Origin: Companilactobacillus heilongjiangensis
Lineage (GTDB): Bacteria > Bacillota > Bacilli > Lactobacillales > Lactobacillaceae
DNA: 64,000 bases
Assembly: GCF_000831645.3 (NCBI RefSeq)
Contig: NZ_CP012559.1
Location: 1,612,001-1,676,000 of the forward strand
Reading direction: 5' to 3'
A program made the translations under genes and the position numbers. Position 1 is the first letter of the stretch. Every line of letters starts with the position of its first letter. A model generated the notes under the pieces. The model was not told the origin of the DNA. It saw nothing but the letters and a program-made list of their open reading frames with translations, and made no database searches. Positions 27,203 to 36,442 of the stretch are shown here, in pieces.

Positions 27203-27685
27203 TTATTTACCGTTCTTTTGAACAGCTTTAACTGCTTGCTTGTGTGTACCGTTGTATAGTTTCCATTTCTTGCCATCAGGAGTTTTAATAGTTGTCTTGC
27301 CTGTCTTAACGAAGACCCAGTTGTTAAAGTCAGGTTCTCTCATAACTCTGAAACCGTCAATCTTGAACTTCTTTGGATCTTTCTTATCCATAACTAACTT
27401 AGATTTCTTAAAGTCAGAAATAACTGTCTTTGAACCATTCTTTGCGACACGAACGAATTGAACTGTCTTGTGATCCTTACCAGTAAAGAATGTAAGGTAC
27501 TCATCCTTATTGCCATCACTTACACCAACGTAGTCATGGTTCTTGATTTCAGATTTTGTAATCTTTTTAGCTGAATGTTGTTCAACTTGCTTTGTACTGT
27601 TTGTGTTAGAACAACCAGTAGCAACGGTAGCAAAACCACCCATTAATGAAACAGCGGCCAAAAAAGTAACCAATGTCTTTTTCAT
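27203..27685 (-). CDS. Small lipoprotein of unknown function
   Basis: A 160-residue exported protein. The ATG at 27685 has AAGGAGA upstream, and the N-terminus reads as a lipoprotein signal with lipobox TVATGC (Cys25). The mature part is Lys-rich, with alternating beta-like segments (LTFFTGKDHKTVQFVRV, WVFVKTGKTTI), compatible with a small beta domain. I do not recognise the family. It lies alone between the arc promoter region and tRNA-Gly, with its own terminator. The extra N-terminal codons open to 27766 are untranslated leader. Confidence 0.8.
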   Translation of the reverse strand: MKKTLVTFLAAVSLMGGFATVATGCSNTNSTKQVEQHSAKKITKSEIKNHDYVGVSDGNKDEYLTFFTGKDHKTVQFVRVAKNGSKTVISDFKKSKLVMDKKDPKKFKIDGFRVMREPDFNNWVFVKTGKTTIKTPDGKKWKLYNGTHKQAVKAVQKNGK

Positions 27686-27850
27686 TATAATCTTCTCCTT
27701 GAAGCAATTTATTGATAGAAATCTATCATTACTTCTGATTTTATGGTAATGAAAACCAAAAATCAATTTATATTGTAAATTCTCCGAACAATTTTAGATA
27801 AACTTTATCTTTTTGGAAAAAGTTATTGTATAATAAGAGAGTTGTGAAAT

Positions 27851-27921
27851 GCGAACTTAGTTTAATGGTAAAATACCAGCTTCCCAAGCTAGTGTCGCGA
27901 GTTCGATTCTCGTAGTTCGCT
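27851..27921 (+). tRNA. tRNA-Gly (anticodon CCC)
   Basis: Acceptor GCGAACT/AGTTCGC, anticodon loop TTCCCAA in a CCAGC/GCTAG stem, and T-arm loop GTTCGATTC. The CCC anticodon reads GGG, a rare glycine codon in this window. It stands alone, not in a tRNA cluster. Confidence 0.93.
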
Positions 27922-27958
27922 TTAGAGCTTTTTCAAGTAGTGAAACAATGTTATATCA

Positions 27959-27989
27959 AACGTTAGTCTTAATTGACTAGCGTTTTTTT
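27959..27989 (+). terminator. Terminator of tRNA-Gly
   Basis: AACGTTAGTC/GACTAGCGTT arms, loop TTAATT, seven T. Confidence 0.85.
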
Positions 27990-28026
27990 GTTTTTAGAAA
28001 TATTTCAATATTAATCTAATTTATCT

Positions 28027-28575
28027 TTACTGTGCAGTAAAACTACTAATACCTTTTCGAAATAACTTTTCAAAGAATGTATCTAATTCCTCAACACTCA
28101 TTTCCGGATGACTCAACCAATATTTAACCAATCCCAACAAAGCTGAAGAAATATATTGAGCCAACAGTTCCTTCTGCCTACTATCTAATCCATTGAAACG
28201 GTGTGAATTCTCAATTGTCTTTAAACCTTTGGCGGTTAAGAAATTAACAAAACTATCATAGAACTTAGAATCACCATTAGGACTCAACAAAATGGTGATA
28301 ATCGCTCTTTTTTCATTAATCGATTCTAAGACCTTTAACACTTGAGATCTATCATCCTCTTCACTAATTCCATATTGATCAATTTTATCCAGACCATTCA
28401 AAATATCATTTTCGATAGCTTCCAAAATAGCCAGTTTATTAACATAATGACGATAAACTGTAGTCCGGTTGACCTTGCTGTAGTCGGCAATTGCCATAAT
28501 CGTGATTTCTTCCAAACTTTTTTCTTTCATCAACACCAATAAGGCTGTCTGAATTTTTTCATCTGTATTATTCAT
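28027..28575 (-). CDS. TetR/AcrR family regulator
   Basis: A 182-residue transcription factor with an N-terminal TetR helix-turn-helix (IAIAD-type block: ITIMAIADYSKVNRTTVYRHY, split here as ITIMAIADYSK and VNRTTVYRHY) and a helical ligand domain. I start at the ATG at 28575 (MNNTDEK), with AAGGGAG about eight bases upstream; the frame also opens with a GTG at 28638 that lacks a site. There is no partner gene next to it, so its target is unknown. The C-terminal domain resembles DhaS/TetR_C_7-like regulators in length only. Confidence 0.85.
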   Translation of the reverse strand: MNNTDEKIQTALLVLMKEKSLEEITIMAIADYSKVNRTTVYRHYVNKLAILEAIENDILNGLDKIDQYGISEEDDRSQVLKVLESINEKRAIITILLSPNGDSKFYDSFVNFLTAKGLKTIENSHRFNGLDSRQKELLAQYISSALLGLVKYWLSHPEMSVEELDTFFEKLFRKGISSFTAQ

Positions 28576-28786
28576 AATTATCTCCCTTGCAACAAATTCA
28601 ACTAACTTGTGGCTTAAAAATATTTCCTTATTTTCCACTATTTTGGTAGCGAATACAATACGGTTTTTGAATTAAAAAACATTGAATAAAATGTATTTCA
28701 CCATGGATTTATTGATAGAAACATCCCTGTTAAATTAGCATGTAATACTTATGATGACGTATTCATTTACTAATTATTTTTATAAG

Positions 28787-28810
28787 AATACTCTCAGCTC
28801 TGGAAACGAC
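28787..28810 (-). repeat. Repeat remnant R10
   Basis: AATACTCTCAGCTCTGGAAACG matches the last arm plus a slightly decayed GCCGTCTCC end (minus sense) of the R2/R11 type. The rest of the element is absent. Confidence 0.65.
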
Positions 28811-28815
28811 CAAAA

Positions 28816-28846
28816 TAAAAAGACCACTTCATCGGAAGTGATCCCT
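28816..28846 (-). terminator. Terminator of the 40-residue gene
   Basis: Minus-strand ATCACTTC/GAAGTGGT arms with CTTTTTATTTT after them. Confidence 0.75.
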
Positions 28847-28862
28847 TAAATTAAACTTTAAA

Positions 28863-28985
28863 TTAAGCCATCTTTAATTTTCCGACAGCTTCTTCAATTG
28901 TTTTACCATCTGCAAAAACGTGAGTGTTTTTATCTTCAACAGTAAACAACTGAGATTTTGTATTTAATTCTACGCGATACTTCAT
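28863..28985 (-). CDS. Small 40-residue protein of unknown function
   Basis: A short gene with a strong GGGAGGT ribosome site six to seven bases before its ATG and its own terminator after the stop codon. The product begins MKYRVELNTKSQLF and ends AVGKLKMA. The pattern is two or three beta-strands followed by a helix, with no signal or membrane segment. The good translation signals and separate terminator argue that it is real. I do not recognise the family, and nothing in the neighbourhood points to a role. Confidence 0.75.
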   Translation of the reverse strand: MKYRVELNTKSQLFTVEDKNTHVFADGKTIEEAVGKLKMA

Positions 28986-29171
28986 TTGTCTACCTCCCAA
29001 TTAATTATTTCTTTATATCTGCTCAACGGATAATAAATGAAATTATATTCTTTATTTATTAAAATGCAAGCCCTTTCTTTTTAATAAATTGACCTAATGA
29101 TGATTTTTACAGTGGCATAATTTTTAAATTCTCGATATAATGAGGTACAGAGTATAAGGAGAAGATGCAAA

Positions 29172-29327
29172 ATGAAGAACATGTCCAAAAAAGAATATCC
29201 GTCGTGGTACCCTCGTAAACGGGGGCATAACACAGTAGAGTTTAATAAGCCAGATAAATGGTACGAATGGTCGGCCATTCTGGATGTTATCTTTTTTGCG
29301 ATTTTTTTACTTATCATAAATCATTAG
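29172..29327 (+). CDS. Small 51-residue single-pass membrane protein
   Basis: The ATG at 29172 follows AAGGAGA, and an upstream TATAAT lies in the expected region. The product has a charged, Trp/Tyr-rich N-terminal half (YPSWYPRKRGHN, DKWYEWS) and one C-terminal helix (ILDVIFFAIFLLII). A terminator follows the stop codon within about five bases, so it is a free-standing gene. The family is unknown to me. Orientation by the positive-inside rule would leave the N-terminal part in the cytoplasm. Confidence 0.75.
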   Translation: MKNMSKKEYPSWYPRKRGHNTVEFNKPDKWYEWSAILDVIFFAIFLLIINH

Positions 29328-29330
29328 ACT

Positions 29331-29377
29331 AAAGGAGCAACGTTTGGATCATATATTCCAAACACTGCTCCTTTTTT
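29331..29377 (+). terminator. Terminator of small membrane protein gene
   Basis: AGGAGCAACGTTTGGA and TTCCAAACACTGCTCCT pair with few mismatches, followed by six T. Confidence 0.85.
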
Positions 29378-29480
29378 ATTGTCAAAATTCAGCAAGATCA
29401 ATGTACAAACCAAATATTAACAACTAATGTTATATTTTTATATTCCAAATTTGCTATAATTAAATTAAGGAGGCGGTAAC

Positions 29481-29762
29481 ATGGCTTTGAATATTAACTT
29501 GGTAAACGGCCGTAGCATTCATATCACTGACGAAACATATATTATTGCATGGAAATATCAATCATCAATGATGGCAAGTAATGCGGACCACTATTATCTA
29601 GATTGTATTTTTAAGGGTGGTTTTGAGGACGGCAAGATCACTGAAGAAGACGAAGAGAACAAATTGGAAGGTCTTATCAGCGCAGCCGATTGGTTGACAA
29701 TTGGTAAAGACAACAAGAACTCTTTGAAAACTACCGCTGTTTTAAGTATCACCAGAGATTAA
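29481..29762 (+). CDS. Conserved-looking hypothetical protein
   Basis: A 93-residue acidic cytoplasmic protein with AAGGAGG upstream of the ATG at 29481 and a terminator just after it. The N-terminal LNINLVNGRSIHI looks like a beta hairpin; the middle is Glu/Asp-rich. No motif I can name. It forms a one-gene unit between two other small units. Real on the strength of its signals; function unknown. Confidence 0.75.
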   Translation: MALNINLVNGRSIHITDETYIIAWKYQSSMMASNADHYYLDCIFKGGFEDGKITEEDEENKLEGLISAADWLTIGKDNKNSLKTTAVLSITRD

Positions 29763-29771
29763 TTGCACACT

Positions 29772-29804
29772 AAAAAGGACCCAGTCAATTGACTGGGTCC
29801 TTTA
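29772..29804 (+). terminator. Terminator of the 93-residue gene
   Basis: Perfect AAAGGACCCAGTCAATT palindrome ending in TCCTTTA. Confidence 0.8.
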
Positions 29805-29900
29805 TGCTCTCTGGGGGAAAGCAGTAATCAGAATTTTGATTACGCCAAATCTTAACATGAAAAAAACACAAATTCCAGAGAAAAGCCTGTATACAAATAT

Positions 29901-30338
29901 TTAGTTATTCATTGATTGACAAGCTTTTGAAGTAGCTTTCAATGTACCACAAAAATTCTCTAAACCATCTTCTGATCCATTGTTACAAGCTGCCTCAAAA
30001 TACTTAACTTTATAATCAAGTTTCTTCAAATATCTCTGTGATTGTTCAATTTGTTTCATAACTTCATCACGTTGACGCTTAAACATTTCCAATCTCGCCT
30101 GCAAAGTATCATTACCTGCCATCGACATGTTGATAAACTCACGGATTTCCTTCAGGGACATCCCTGTTTCTTTCAAACACGCAATCAAATCTACAAAGTC
30201 CATATCATCGTCAGTAAATTCACGGCGACCACCATTCCCACGATGTACAAATGGCATTAAACCCTCTTTATCGTAATAACGTAGTGTGTAGCTGGAAAGA
30301 CCAGTCTTCTCTGCCACTTCTCCAATTGAATAAGCCAT
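29901..30338 (-). CDS. MerR family transcriptional regulator
   Basis: A 145-residue MerR protein: winged helix at residues 1-70 (YSIGEVAEKTGLSSYTLRYY, i.e. the standard IGEVAEKTGLS...TLRYYDKEGL), then a dimerisation helix (about 80-115). The C-terminal tail has two Cys (EAACNNG and FCGTLK, plus KACQS), which could sense thiol stress or metal, but MerR proteins of the AdhR type also carry such tails. RBS AGGGAGA precedes the ATG. No enzyme gene is adjacent; the GTATAC-centred promoter of its own gene may be its operator. Confidence 0.86.
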   Translation of the reverse strand: MAYSIGEVAEKTGLSSYTLRYYDKEGLMPFVHRGNGGRREFTDDDMDFVDLIACLKETGMSLKEIREFINMSMAGNDTLQARLEMFKRQRDEVMKQIEQSQRYLKKLDYKVKYFEAACNNGSEDGLENFCGTLKATSKACQSMNN

Positions 30339-30521
30339 ATTGGTCTCCCTCTTTTCTTTAAAAAATATTAATACCAGTATACCTTTACTAACAAAATTTT
30401 TGTACTTTTATAGATTTCAAACTGAACTATTACAAAAAAAAAACAGGCTGTGACATAACTATTCTTGTCTTAAATATGCAGCATAAACGTGCAACAAAAC
30501 ATAGATTTTTACGCTTAAAAC

Positions 30522-30561
30522 AAAAAAACTAGCAATCCAAAATCGGATTACTAGTTTTTTT
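30522..30561 (-). terminator. Terminator of tetR-mntH2 region
   Basis: AAACTAGTAATCCGAT against its near-perfect complement with T runs on both sides; functions in either direction. Related to the hairpins at 6537 and 8046. Confidence 0.8.
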
Positions 30562-30600
30562 GCCTTAATACTCGAAAGCTGACGATGTTTTGTCACACTT

Positions 30601-31212
30601 TCATTTTTTAATCAACTGAATCAGTAGATGTATCTGTGACATTGTTTTATCACGAATATCATCACTGATTATTTTTTTATTTTTAATAATTAATTCTTCA
30701 TAAATAGATCTCTGCAAAATTGAAACTACCGTATCGACCAAACTGCCTATCTCTTCGTCATTGGCAATCTTGGTTTTATCCTGAATCGACTTCACGCTGA
30801 TAACTAAACTGCTCTTCAGTCGATCCAAAATTTGGGAAATCCATTTCGACTGGTCATTTGATAAAATTGCACGCTCTCGAATCGTAATCATAAAGGAACG
30901 ATAACCTTCTTCATTTGAGAATAGCTCACATATTCCTTCATAAATACTATCAATCAACTTTTCAAAACCAGCTAAGTCATTTATATCAAGATGTATTTCA
31001 TGAACGAAATGTTCTCGATAATCCATTCCTTTTTGAACAATTAAATCCAAGATTTGTTTCTTACCCTTTGGAAAATAATAGTAAAGTGAACCATCAGATA
31101 TATCAACGGAACGACTAATTTCACGAGTTGTTGTGGCTTCGAAGCCTTTTTTAACAAATAAATCTTGAGCAACTTCTAAAATTTTTTCTTTTTGGATGTC
31201 GCTTTTCTTCAT
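30601..31212 (-). CDS. TetR/AcrR family regulator next to mntH2
   Basis: A 203-residue TetR protein with the N-terminal HTH (ATTTREISRSVDISDGSLYYY, in two parts TTTREISRSVDIS and GSLYYYFPKG). The ligand domain matches QacR/YcdC-like regulators only in general layout. It starts eight bases after the mntH2 stop codon, so the two genes share a transcript. A perfect 7-bp inverted repeat upstream of mntH2 is the natural operator candidate. That would make metal uptake subject to a TetR-type sensor rather than only to MntR, which is unusual. Confidence 0.86.
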   Translation of the reverse strand: MKKSDIQKEKILEVAQDLFVKKGFEATTTREISRSVDISDGSLYYYFPKGKKQILDLIVQKGMDYREHFVHEIHLDINDLAGFEKLIDSIYEGICELFSNEEGYRSFMITIRERAILSNDQSKWISQILDRLKSSLVISVKSIQDKTKIANDEEIGSLVDTVVSILQRSIYEELIIKNKKIISDDIRDKTMSQIHLLIQLIKK

Positions 31213-31220
31213 ATATACCT

Positions 31221-32594
31221 CTAGGCTCCCATTATTGTTTGGAAAATAAGATAAACATTCAAGATGATTAAGACGATTGTTGCGAACCAGGCACTGTATT
31301 TAACCCAATTCTTATTCTTGAAATCTCCCATCAACTTCTTATCACTTGTGAAAATAACTAGTGGAATGATGGCAAATGGCAACGCTACACTCAAGAATAC
31401 TTGTGAGAAAGTTAAAAGATTTTCAATTTTAGCTTCATTATCATGATAGTAAATGGCGAAAATCAAAACTGGTGTTACTGACAAAAGTCTTGTTAACAAA
31501 CGTTGTGCCCAAAGTGGCATCTTTAATCTGATGAAACCTTCCATGATGATTTGTCCGGAAAGTGTTCCTGTAATAGTTGAACTTTGACCTGATGACAACA
31601 GTGCGATGGCGAATAACATACTCAAGATTGGACTGGCGATTGCACCAACGACTTGCTTGTTGCTCAATGCATTGAACAAATCAACGAAACGTCCCAAATC
31701 ACTGTTAGTACCATAGAACAATGCAGCTCCTAAGATTAACAATAAACTATTAACGATAAAAGCTAAGAATAATTGAATATTTGAATCGATTGTTGAGAAT
31801 TTAATTGCCTTAGCAACGTCTTTCTTATTACTACGATCAACTCTTCTAGTTTGTGAAATTGATGAACCTAAGTACAAATCATGTGGCATAACAGTCGCAC
31901 CAACGATACCCAATGATAGGTAAAGCATTGATTTGTTAGTAATGATACTACTTGCTGGCAAGTAACCTTCCATAATTCCCGAAATACTTGGCTTAGCTAA
32001 AAATACTTCATATAAAAATACTAATAAAATAACTGTAACCAAAGTAGCTACGATAGCTTCAATCTTTCTGAAGCCCAATTTCATTAGCAACAACAGAATC
32101 AAAACATCGGCTGCGGTAATCAAAATACCCACAATCAGTGGAATATTGAACAACAATTTAATAGCAATACCAGAACCGATGATTTCAGCGATATCAGTCG
32201 CCATAATAGCTAGTTCAGCAATTATCCAAAGAATGAATCCTCCGGTCTTAGAAGTCTTCTCACGCGTCAATTGAGCCAAATCCTTACCTGTGACGATTCC
32301 AAGCTTGGCTGACATTGATTGTAACAACATCGCAATCAAACTGGAGATAAGTACCACTGACAAAAGTGTGTACTTAAATTGTGCTCCACCAGCGATTGAT
32401 GTGATCCAATTACCAGGATCCATGTATCCAACCGCGATTAAAACACCGGGACCAGTAAAGGTCATTAATGTTTTCCAGAATCCAGCGTTTTCCGGCACTT
32501 CAATACTGCCGTTGATTTCATCTAGACTCTTGTTATCAGCTGTACTTGAGCTGACAAATTTCTTGTTTGTTTCTGTTTCACTACCATCCCTCAT
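31221..32594 (-). CDS. mntH: NRAMP metal transporter, second copy
   Basis: A 457-residue paralogue of the transporter at 3032-4399, with the same DPGNW and [11 protein letters not shown] metal-site motifs and about 11 helices. The N-terminal tail differs, except for a shared DEINGSI segment. The ATG at 32594 has AAAGAGGT upstream. Two copies with different partners (usp for one, tetR for the other) suggest separate regulation of manganese uptake. Lactobacilli rely on high Mn(II) against oxygen damage, so redundancy is plausible. Confidence 0.93.
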   Translation of the reverse strand: MRDGSETETNKKFVSSSTADNKSLDEINGSIEVPENAGFWKTLMTFTGPGVLIAVGYMDPGNWITSIAGGAQFKYTLLSVVLISSLIAMLLQSMSAKLGIVTGKDLAQLTREKTSKTGGFILWIIAELAIMATDIAEIIGSGIAIKLLFNIPLIVGILITAADVLILLLLMKLGFRKIEAIVATLVTVILLVFLYEVFLAKPSISGIMEGYLPASSIITNKSMLYLSLGIVGATVMPHDLYLGSSISQTRRVDRSNKKDVAKAIKFSTIDSNIQLFLAFIVNSLLLILGAALFYGTNSDLGRFVDLFNALSNKQVVGAIASPILSMLFAIALLSSGQSSTITGTLSGQIIMEGFIRLKMPLWAQRLLTRLLSVTPVLIFAIYYHDNEAKIENLLTFSQVFLSVALPFAIIPLVIFTSDKKLMGDFKNKNWVKYSAWFATIVLIILNVYLIFQTIMGA

Positions 32595-32734
32595 AGTAGT
32601 ACCTCTTTTCTATTGGTTTAGAAATTCGGTGATATATTATCATTTGAACTTATGACGTTATCTCCGTATTTTTCAGACAAATTAAGCACACGATTAAACT
32701 ATACAGCTATATAAATTATTATATTTTGAATAAT

Positions 32735-32750
32735 TTGAGCGTGCGCTCAA
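32735..32750. promoter_or_regulatory. Palindromic operator upstream of mntH2-tetR
   Basis: TTGAGCG and CGCTCAA, perfect 7-bp arms with TG between, in the promoter region about 140 bases upstream of the mntH2 start. Typical size and symmetry for a TetR-family binding site. Confidence 0.6.
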
Positions 32751-32823
32751 TTAACCATTGATACTATATCACGATTTACAGAAAAATACAGGCTTTTTTT
32801 TACGATTTTACAAATATTTTTGC

Positions 32824-32867
32824 AAAAAAAAGACTTATTCCGAAATATTCCGAAATAAGTCTTTTTA
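32824..32867 (-). terminator. Terminator beyond glnA and repeat R11
   Basis: AAAGACTTATT and AATAAGTCTTT arms with A and T runs. A glnA transcript would pass through R11 before reaching it. Confidence 0.8.
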
Positions 32868-32944
32868 TTTACATTTAAAAAATTAAGCTCAATACGAATT
32901 ACCTGTTTAATTCTATTATTTAAAAAACTAAAAAAATAGAATCA

Positions 32945-33122
32945 AACTAGTCGGAAGAACTGAGAGTATTATCAGCAGTGAAAGTGATGTAAGGACTAAA
33001 GTCCTTACATCACCGGACGAATTTGGAGACTTGCGGTTTATGCAAGGCTTCAAATCGAGGGGCGAGACCTTGGCTCGACCCGGTCCGCACAGCAGATAGA
33101 TACTCTCAGTTCTGGAGACGGC
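32945..33122 (-). repeat. Structured repeat copy R11
   Basis: Full copy ending two bases before the glnA stop codon, in the sense of glnA. Outer arms AGAACTGAGAGTAT and ATACTCTCAGTTCT pair perfectly. Hairpin 3 is GTAAGGAC/GTCCTTAC, a compensated variant. Hairpin 1 has the short loop. Confidence 0.9.
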
Positions 33123-33124
33123 AA

Positions 33125-34453
33125 TTAATATTGTGACATATAAGTATCACGTTCCCATTGGGAAACTGTTTGTTGGTATCTAGCCCATTCAGCATTCTTG
33201 GCAGCGAAGAAACTGTTTGTTAGACCCTTACCAAGTGATTGTTGAACATATTCATCTTTACGTAGTGCTTTCAAGGAGTTGTGTAAAGTTGAAGGAAGAT
33301 CGACAATACCTTCTTCACGACGTTTGTCTTCTGACATTTCGTAGATATTATCTTTAACTTCTGGCATCAAATCGTAATCGCTCTTAATACCATCAAGACC
33401 GGCATCAAGGATACATGCGATTGCTAAGTATGGGTTAGTTGTTGGATCAACACTTCTCATTTCAATACGTTTTGACTTACCTTTAGCAGCAGGTACACGT
33501 ACAAGTGGTGAACGGTTCTTACTTGACCAAGCAATGTAAGTTGGTGCTTCATAGCCTGGTACTAAACGTTTATATGAGTTAACTGTTGGATTATTGACAG
33601 CAGTCAAGGCACGAGCATGTTTCAAAATACCACTCAAGAATTTCTTGGCTGTATCTGACAACATATCGTTTTCATCGTCAAAGATATTGTCCTCGCCGTT
33701 AAATAATGACATGTTAATGTGCATACCTGAACCATTGATACCTTGCATTGGCTTTGGCATAAATGTGGCATACAAACCATGTTCTTTAGCAATTGTCTTA
33801 ACAACAAGCTTGAATGTTTCGATACTGTCCGCAGCTGACAAAGCATCTTCGTACTTAAAGTCAATTTCTTGTTGTCCTGGTGCAACTTCATGGTGACTAG
33901 CTTCAACTTCAAAGCCCATCTTTTCAAGTCCGAGAACGATATCCTTACGAACATTTACACCTAAATCAACTGGTGAAAAGTCGAAGTAACTACCATCATC
34001 ATTAAGGTGAAGTGTTGGATTACCATGTTCATCTGTATTGAATAAGAAGAATTCTGGTTCTGGTCCGATATTAAAGTTAGTGTAGCCCATGTCACGCATC
34101 TTCTTGATGATTCTCTTCAAGTTTACACGAGGATCACCTTCAAATGGTGTGCCGTCTGTCTTGTAAATATCACAAATCAAACGAGCAACCTTCCCATGTT
34201 CTTCACCCCATGGGAAAATCAACCATGTTGATAAGTCGGGATGTAGTAGCATATCACTTTCTTCAATACGTGTGAAACCATCGATTGATGAACCATCAAA
34301 AGTAATCTTGTTTGCTAGAACCTTATCTAGTTGAGAAACAGGAACTTCAACGTTCTTAATGATTCCGTTGATATCTGTAAACATTAGACAGATAAATTCA
34401 ACGTTTTCATCGTTAACCATTTTTGTAATATCTTCTGCAGTATAATGTTGCAC
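33125..34453 (-). CDS. glnA: Glutamine synthetase type I
   Basis: A 442-residue enzyme joining ammonia to glutamate at the cost of ATP. The short firmicute GSI-alpha form lacks the adenylylation loop. Signatures include FDGSSIDGF near the N-terminus, [13 protein letters not shown], the GSGMHINMS block and [17 protein letters not shown]. The start is a GTG at 34453 with AGGAGTGG upstream. glnR, which usually precedes glnA in related genera, is absent; the stretch upstream has a strong promoter but no clear GlnR box by eye. Repeat R11 directly follows the stop codon. Confidence 0.96.
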   Translation of the reverse strand: MQHYTAEDITKMVNDENVEFICLMFTDINGIIKNVEVPVSQLDKVLANKITFDGSSIDGFTRIEESDMLLHPDLSTWLIFPWGEEHGKVARLICDIYKTDGTPFEGDPRVNLKRIIKKMRDMGYTNFNIGPEPEFFLFNTDEHGNPTLHLNDDGSYFDFSPVDLGVNVRKDIVLGLEKMGFEVEASHHEVAPGQQEIDFKYEDALSAADSIETFKLVVKTIAKEHGLYATFMPKPMQGINGSGMHINMSLFNGEDNIFDDENDMLSDTAKKFLSGILKHARALTAVNNPTVNSYKRLVPGYEAPTYIAWSSKNRSPLVRVPAAKGKSKRIEMRSVDPTTNPYLAIACILDAGLDGIKSDYDLMPEVKDNIYEMSEDKRREEGIVDLPSTLHNSLKALRKDEYVQQSLGKGLTNSFFAAKNAEWARYQQTVSQWERDTYMSQY

Positions 34454-34538
34454 TTTTAACCACTCCTATTGGATATACCGATTTTTTTGAGACAACTAAC
34501 AAACGTTATTAATATACCGTTCTATTAATAATATGATG

Positions 34539-34567
34539 ATAATACCAATTACAAATCATAGTGTCAA
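34539..34567 (-). promoter_or_regulatory. glnA promoter
   Basis: Consensus TTGACA (complement of 34562-34567) and TATTAT (complement of 34539-34544), 17-base spacer, about 80 bases upstream of the GTG start. Confidence 0.75.
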
Positions 34568-34611
34568 ATATTTTCATTATCATTTTCAATAATTTTAATA
34601 TTTAACACGGG

Positions 34612-34797
34612 GCCGTCTCCAGGACTGAGAACATTTACCTGCTATGCGGACCGATCCGAGCCGAAGTGCGGTCTCGAATCTCGGTTTGAAGCCTTACCAA
34701 AACCCGGTAAGTCTCCAAACTCGCCCGGTGGTGTAACGGCTAAAGCCGTAACGCCACACCCACAGCTGGCAAATGTTCTCAGTCCTTCCGACTAATT
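34612..34797 (+). repeat. Structured repeat copy R12
   Basis: Full copy upstream of the glnA promoter, antisense to glnA. Outer arms AGGACTGAGAACATTT and AAATGTTCTCAGTCCT are perfect. Hairpin 2 is CTTACC/GGTAAG and hairpin 3 is TAACGGC/GCCGTAA, both compensated variants. Confidence 0.9.
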
Positions 34798-34918
34798 TAT
34801 TTTAATAAATAATTAAATGAAAATATCCAATTGTCATAAATAGATTACAAATTGTATTGTTAGAATACTGGTCACAATTTATTTCTTTCAGTTTTCATTT
34901 TCACAATTACTGAATAAA

Positions 34919-34975
34919 ACATAGTACTAGTTGATAATTCATTATAAACATTTGTATCAACTATATTTCAATATC
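34919..34975. repeat. Duplicate of the arcD promoter segment
   Basis: TAGTTGATAATTCATTATAA and what follows match 24143-24195 (upstream of arcD) at most positions, including the GTTGATA/TATCAAC arms. The match continues on the far side of repeats R13 and R9. Confidence 0.7.
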
Positions 34976-34997
34976 TAAAAGGAACTAATCATAGACA

Positions 34998-35194
34998 AAC
35001 TAGTCGGAAGAGCTGGGAAATATTTGTGTGCCGTGGTAGTGGTATAAGTACGGGAGGACCTCCCGTACTTATACCACCGGACGTGTTTGGAGACTTGACG
35101 AACTGTGTCAAGGCTTCAAACCGAGGTTCGAGACCGCTCTTTGGCTCGGACCGTTCCGCACAGCTAGTGAATATTTCCCAGCTCTGTAGACGGA
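34998..35194 (-). repeat. Structured repeat copy R13
   Basis: Full copy upstream of guaC, nearly identical to R8, with the extended hairpin 3 (GGTATAAGTACGGGAGG and complement). The flank after its end (CTTAACCAGCACTAC) matches the flank of R9 near arcD. Confidence 0.9.
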
Positions 35195-35264
35195 ATACTT
35201 AACCAGCACTACAAATTGCATATGAAAATTTTATCATAATTAAACCCATTAATCGTATAAATAG

Positions 35265-35293
35265 TTTGACTTATTTCCTTTTTCCCGTTAAAT
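35265..35293 (+). promoter_or_regulatory. guaC promoter (approximate)
   Basis: TTGACT, a 17-base spacer and TAAATT, followed directly by TATAG. It lies about 70-95 bases upstream of the guaC start. Coordinates are good to a few bases. Confidence 0.55.
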
Positions 35294-35299
35294 TATAGA

Positions 35300-35338
35300 T
35301 ACGAACGAAATGAAATATAAAAATAATAATTGTTCGTT
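35300..35338. promoter_or_regulatory. Possible PurR box pair upstream of guaC
   Basis: ACGAACGAAAT on the plus strand and, facing it, AACGAACAAT on the minus strand (complement of ATTGTTCGTT). Opposed CGAAC-containing boxes are how PurR sites are arranged, and guaC is a PurR target in Bacillus. The match to the full consensus is partial. Confidence 0.35.
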
Positions 35339-35359
35339 ATTAATGGAGTGAATGATAAA

Positions 35360-36337
35360 ATGCAAGTATTTGATTATGAAGATATTCAACTAATACCGAA
35401 TAAATGTATCGTCGATAGTCGTTCAGAATGTAATACTGAGATCAAATTTGGTCCAAAAACATTTAAAATTCCGGTTGTCCCTGCCAATATGCAGACAATC
35501 ATCGATGAAAAGCTGGCTGAAAAATTAGCTGCGAACGATTATTTTTACGTTATGCATCGTTTTGAACCCGAAACACGTGTTGATTTCATTAAAGATATGA
35601 ATCAAAAAGGATTATTTACTTCCATCAGCGTTGGTATCAAAAAGGACGAATTTAAATTCATTGATTCCCTTGTTGCTGAACACTTAAAGCCCGATTACAT
35701 TACCATTGACGTGGCTCACGGTCACAGTGATCGTGTCATCGAAATGATTAAATATATCAAAACAAACCTACCTGAATCTTTTCTAATCGCCGGTAACGTT
35801 GGTACTCCTGAAGGTGTACGCGAGTTGGAAAATGCCGGAGCTGACGCAACTAAAGTCGGAATCGGACCTGGTAAAGTATGCATCACTAAATTAAAGACAG
35901 GTTTCGGTACTGGTGGTTGGCAATTAGCTGCTGTAAGACTCTGTGCCAAAGCCGCAAGTAAGCCCATCATCGCTGACGGTGGCGTTAGAAATGACGGCGA
36001 CATCGCCAAATCTATCCGTTTTGGAGCTGATATGGTCATGATTGGTTCCCTACTAGCTGGTCATAAAGAATCACCCGGCAAAATTATTGAAAAAGATGGT
36101 CAAAAATTCAAAGCATACTTCGGTTCAGCTTCACAATTTCAAAAAGGTGAATACAAGAACGTTGAAGGAAAACGTATGTTAGTTCCATATAAAGGCGAAA
36201 TCATGGATACATTGACTGAGATGCAACAAGATTTACAATCATCAATTTCCTACGCCGGTGGCAAAGATCTCAAATCCCTTCGTAAAGTAGATTACGTAAT
36301 CGTAAAGAACTCTATTTACAATGGTGATGTTTACTAA
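35360..36337 (+). CDS. guaC: GMP reductase
   Basis: A 325-residue TIM-barrel enzyme of the IMPDH/GMPR family that converts GMP to IMP with NADPH, returning guanine nucleotides to the common pool. The catalytic cysteine lies in [11 protein letters not shown], followed by [12 protein letters not shown]; the nucleotide site [14 protein letters not shown] and the ending KNSIYNGD are as in Bacillus GuaC, and no CBS domains are present. I start at ATG 35360 ([10 protein letters not shown]) with GGAGTGA upstream; the frame opens earlier at 35330 without a site. A strong terminator follows. Confidence 0.96.
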   Translation: MQVFDYEDIQLIPNKCIVDSRSECNTEIKFGPKTFKIPVVPANMQTIIDEKLAEKLAANDYFYVMHRFEPETRVDFIKDMNQKGLFTSISVGIKKDEFKFIDSLVAEHLKPDYITIDVAHGHSDRVIEMIKYIKTNLPESFLIAGNVGTPEGVRELENAGADATKVGIGPGKVCITKLKTGFGTGGWQLAAVRLCAKAASKPIIADGGVRNDGDIAKSIRFGADMVMIGSLLAGHKESPGKIIEKDGQKFKAYFGSASQFQKGEYKNVEGKRMLVPYKGEIMDTLTEMQQDLQSSISYAGGKDLKSLRKVDYVIVKNSIYNGDVY

Positions 36338-36387
36338 TCTTAAATTAGATAAATATTAGATATTGACTTCAAAAATTAAATATTCAA

Positions 36388-36435
36388 AAAAAAGCAGGTT
36401 CCTGAGGATGAATTCAGCCGGAACCTGCTTTTTTT
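36388..36435 (+). terminator. Terminator of guaC
   Basis: AAAGCAGGTTCC and GGAACCTGCTTT arms with seven T after them. Confidence 0.88.
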
Positions 36436-36442
36436 CAATACC

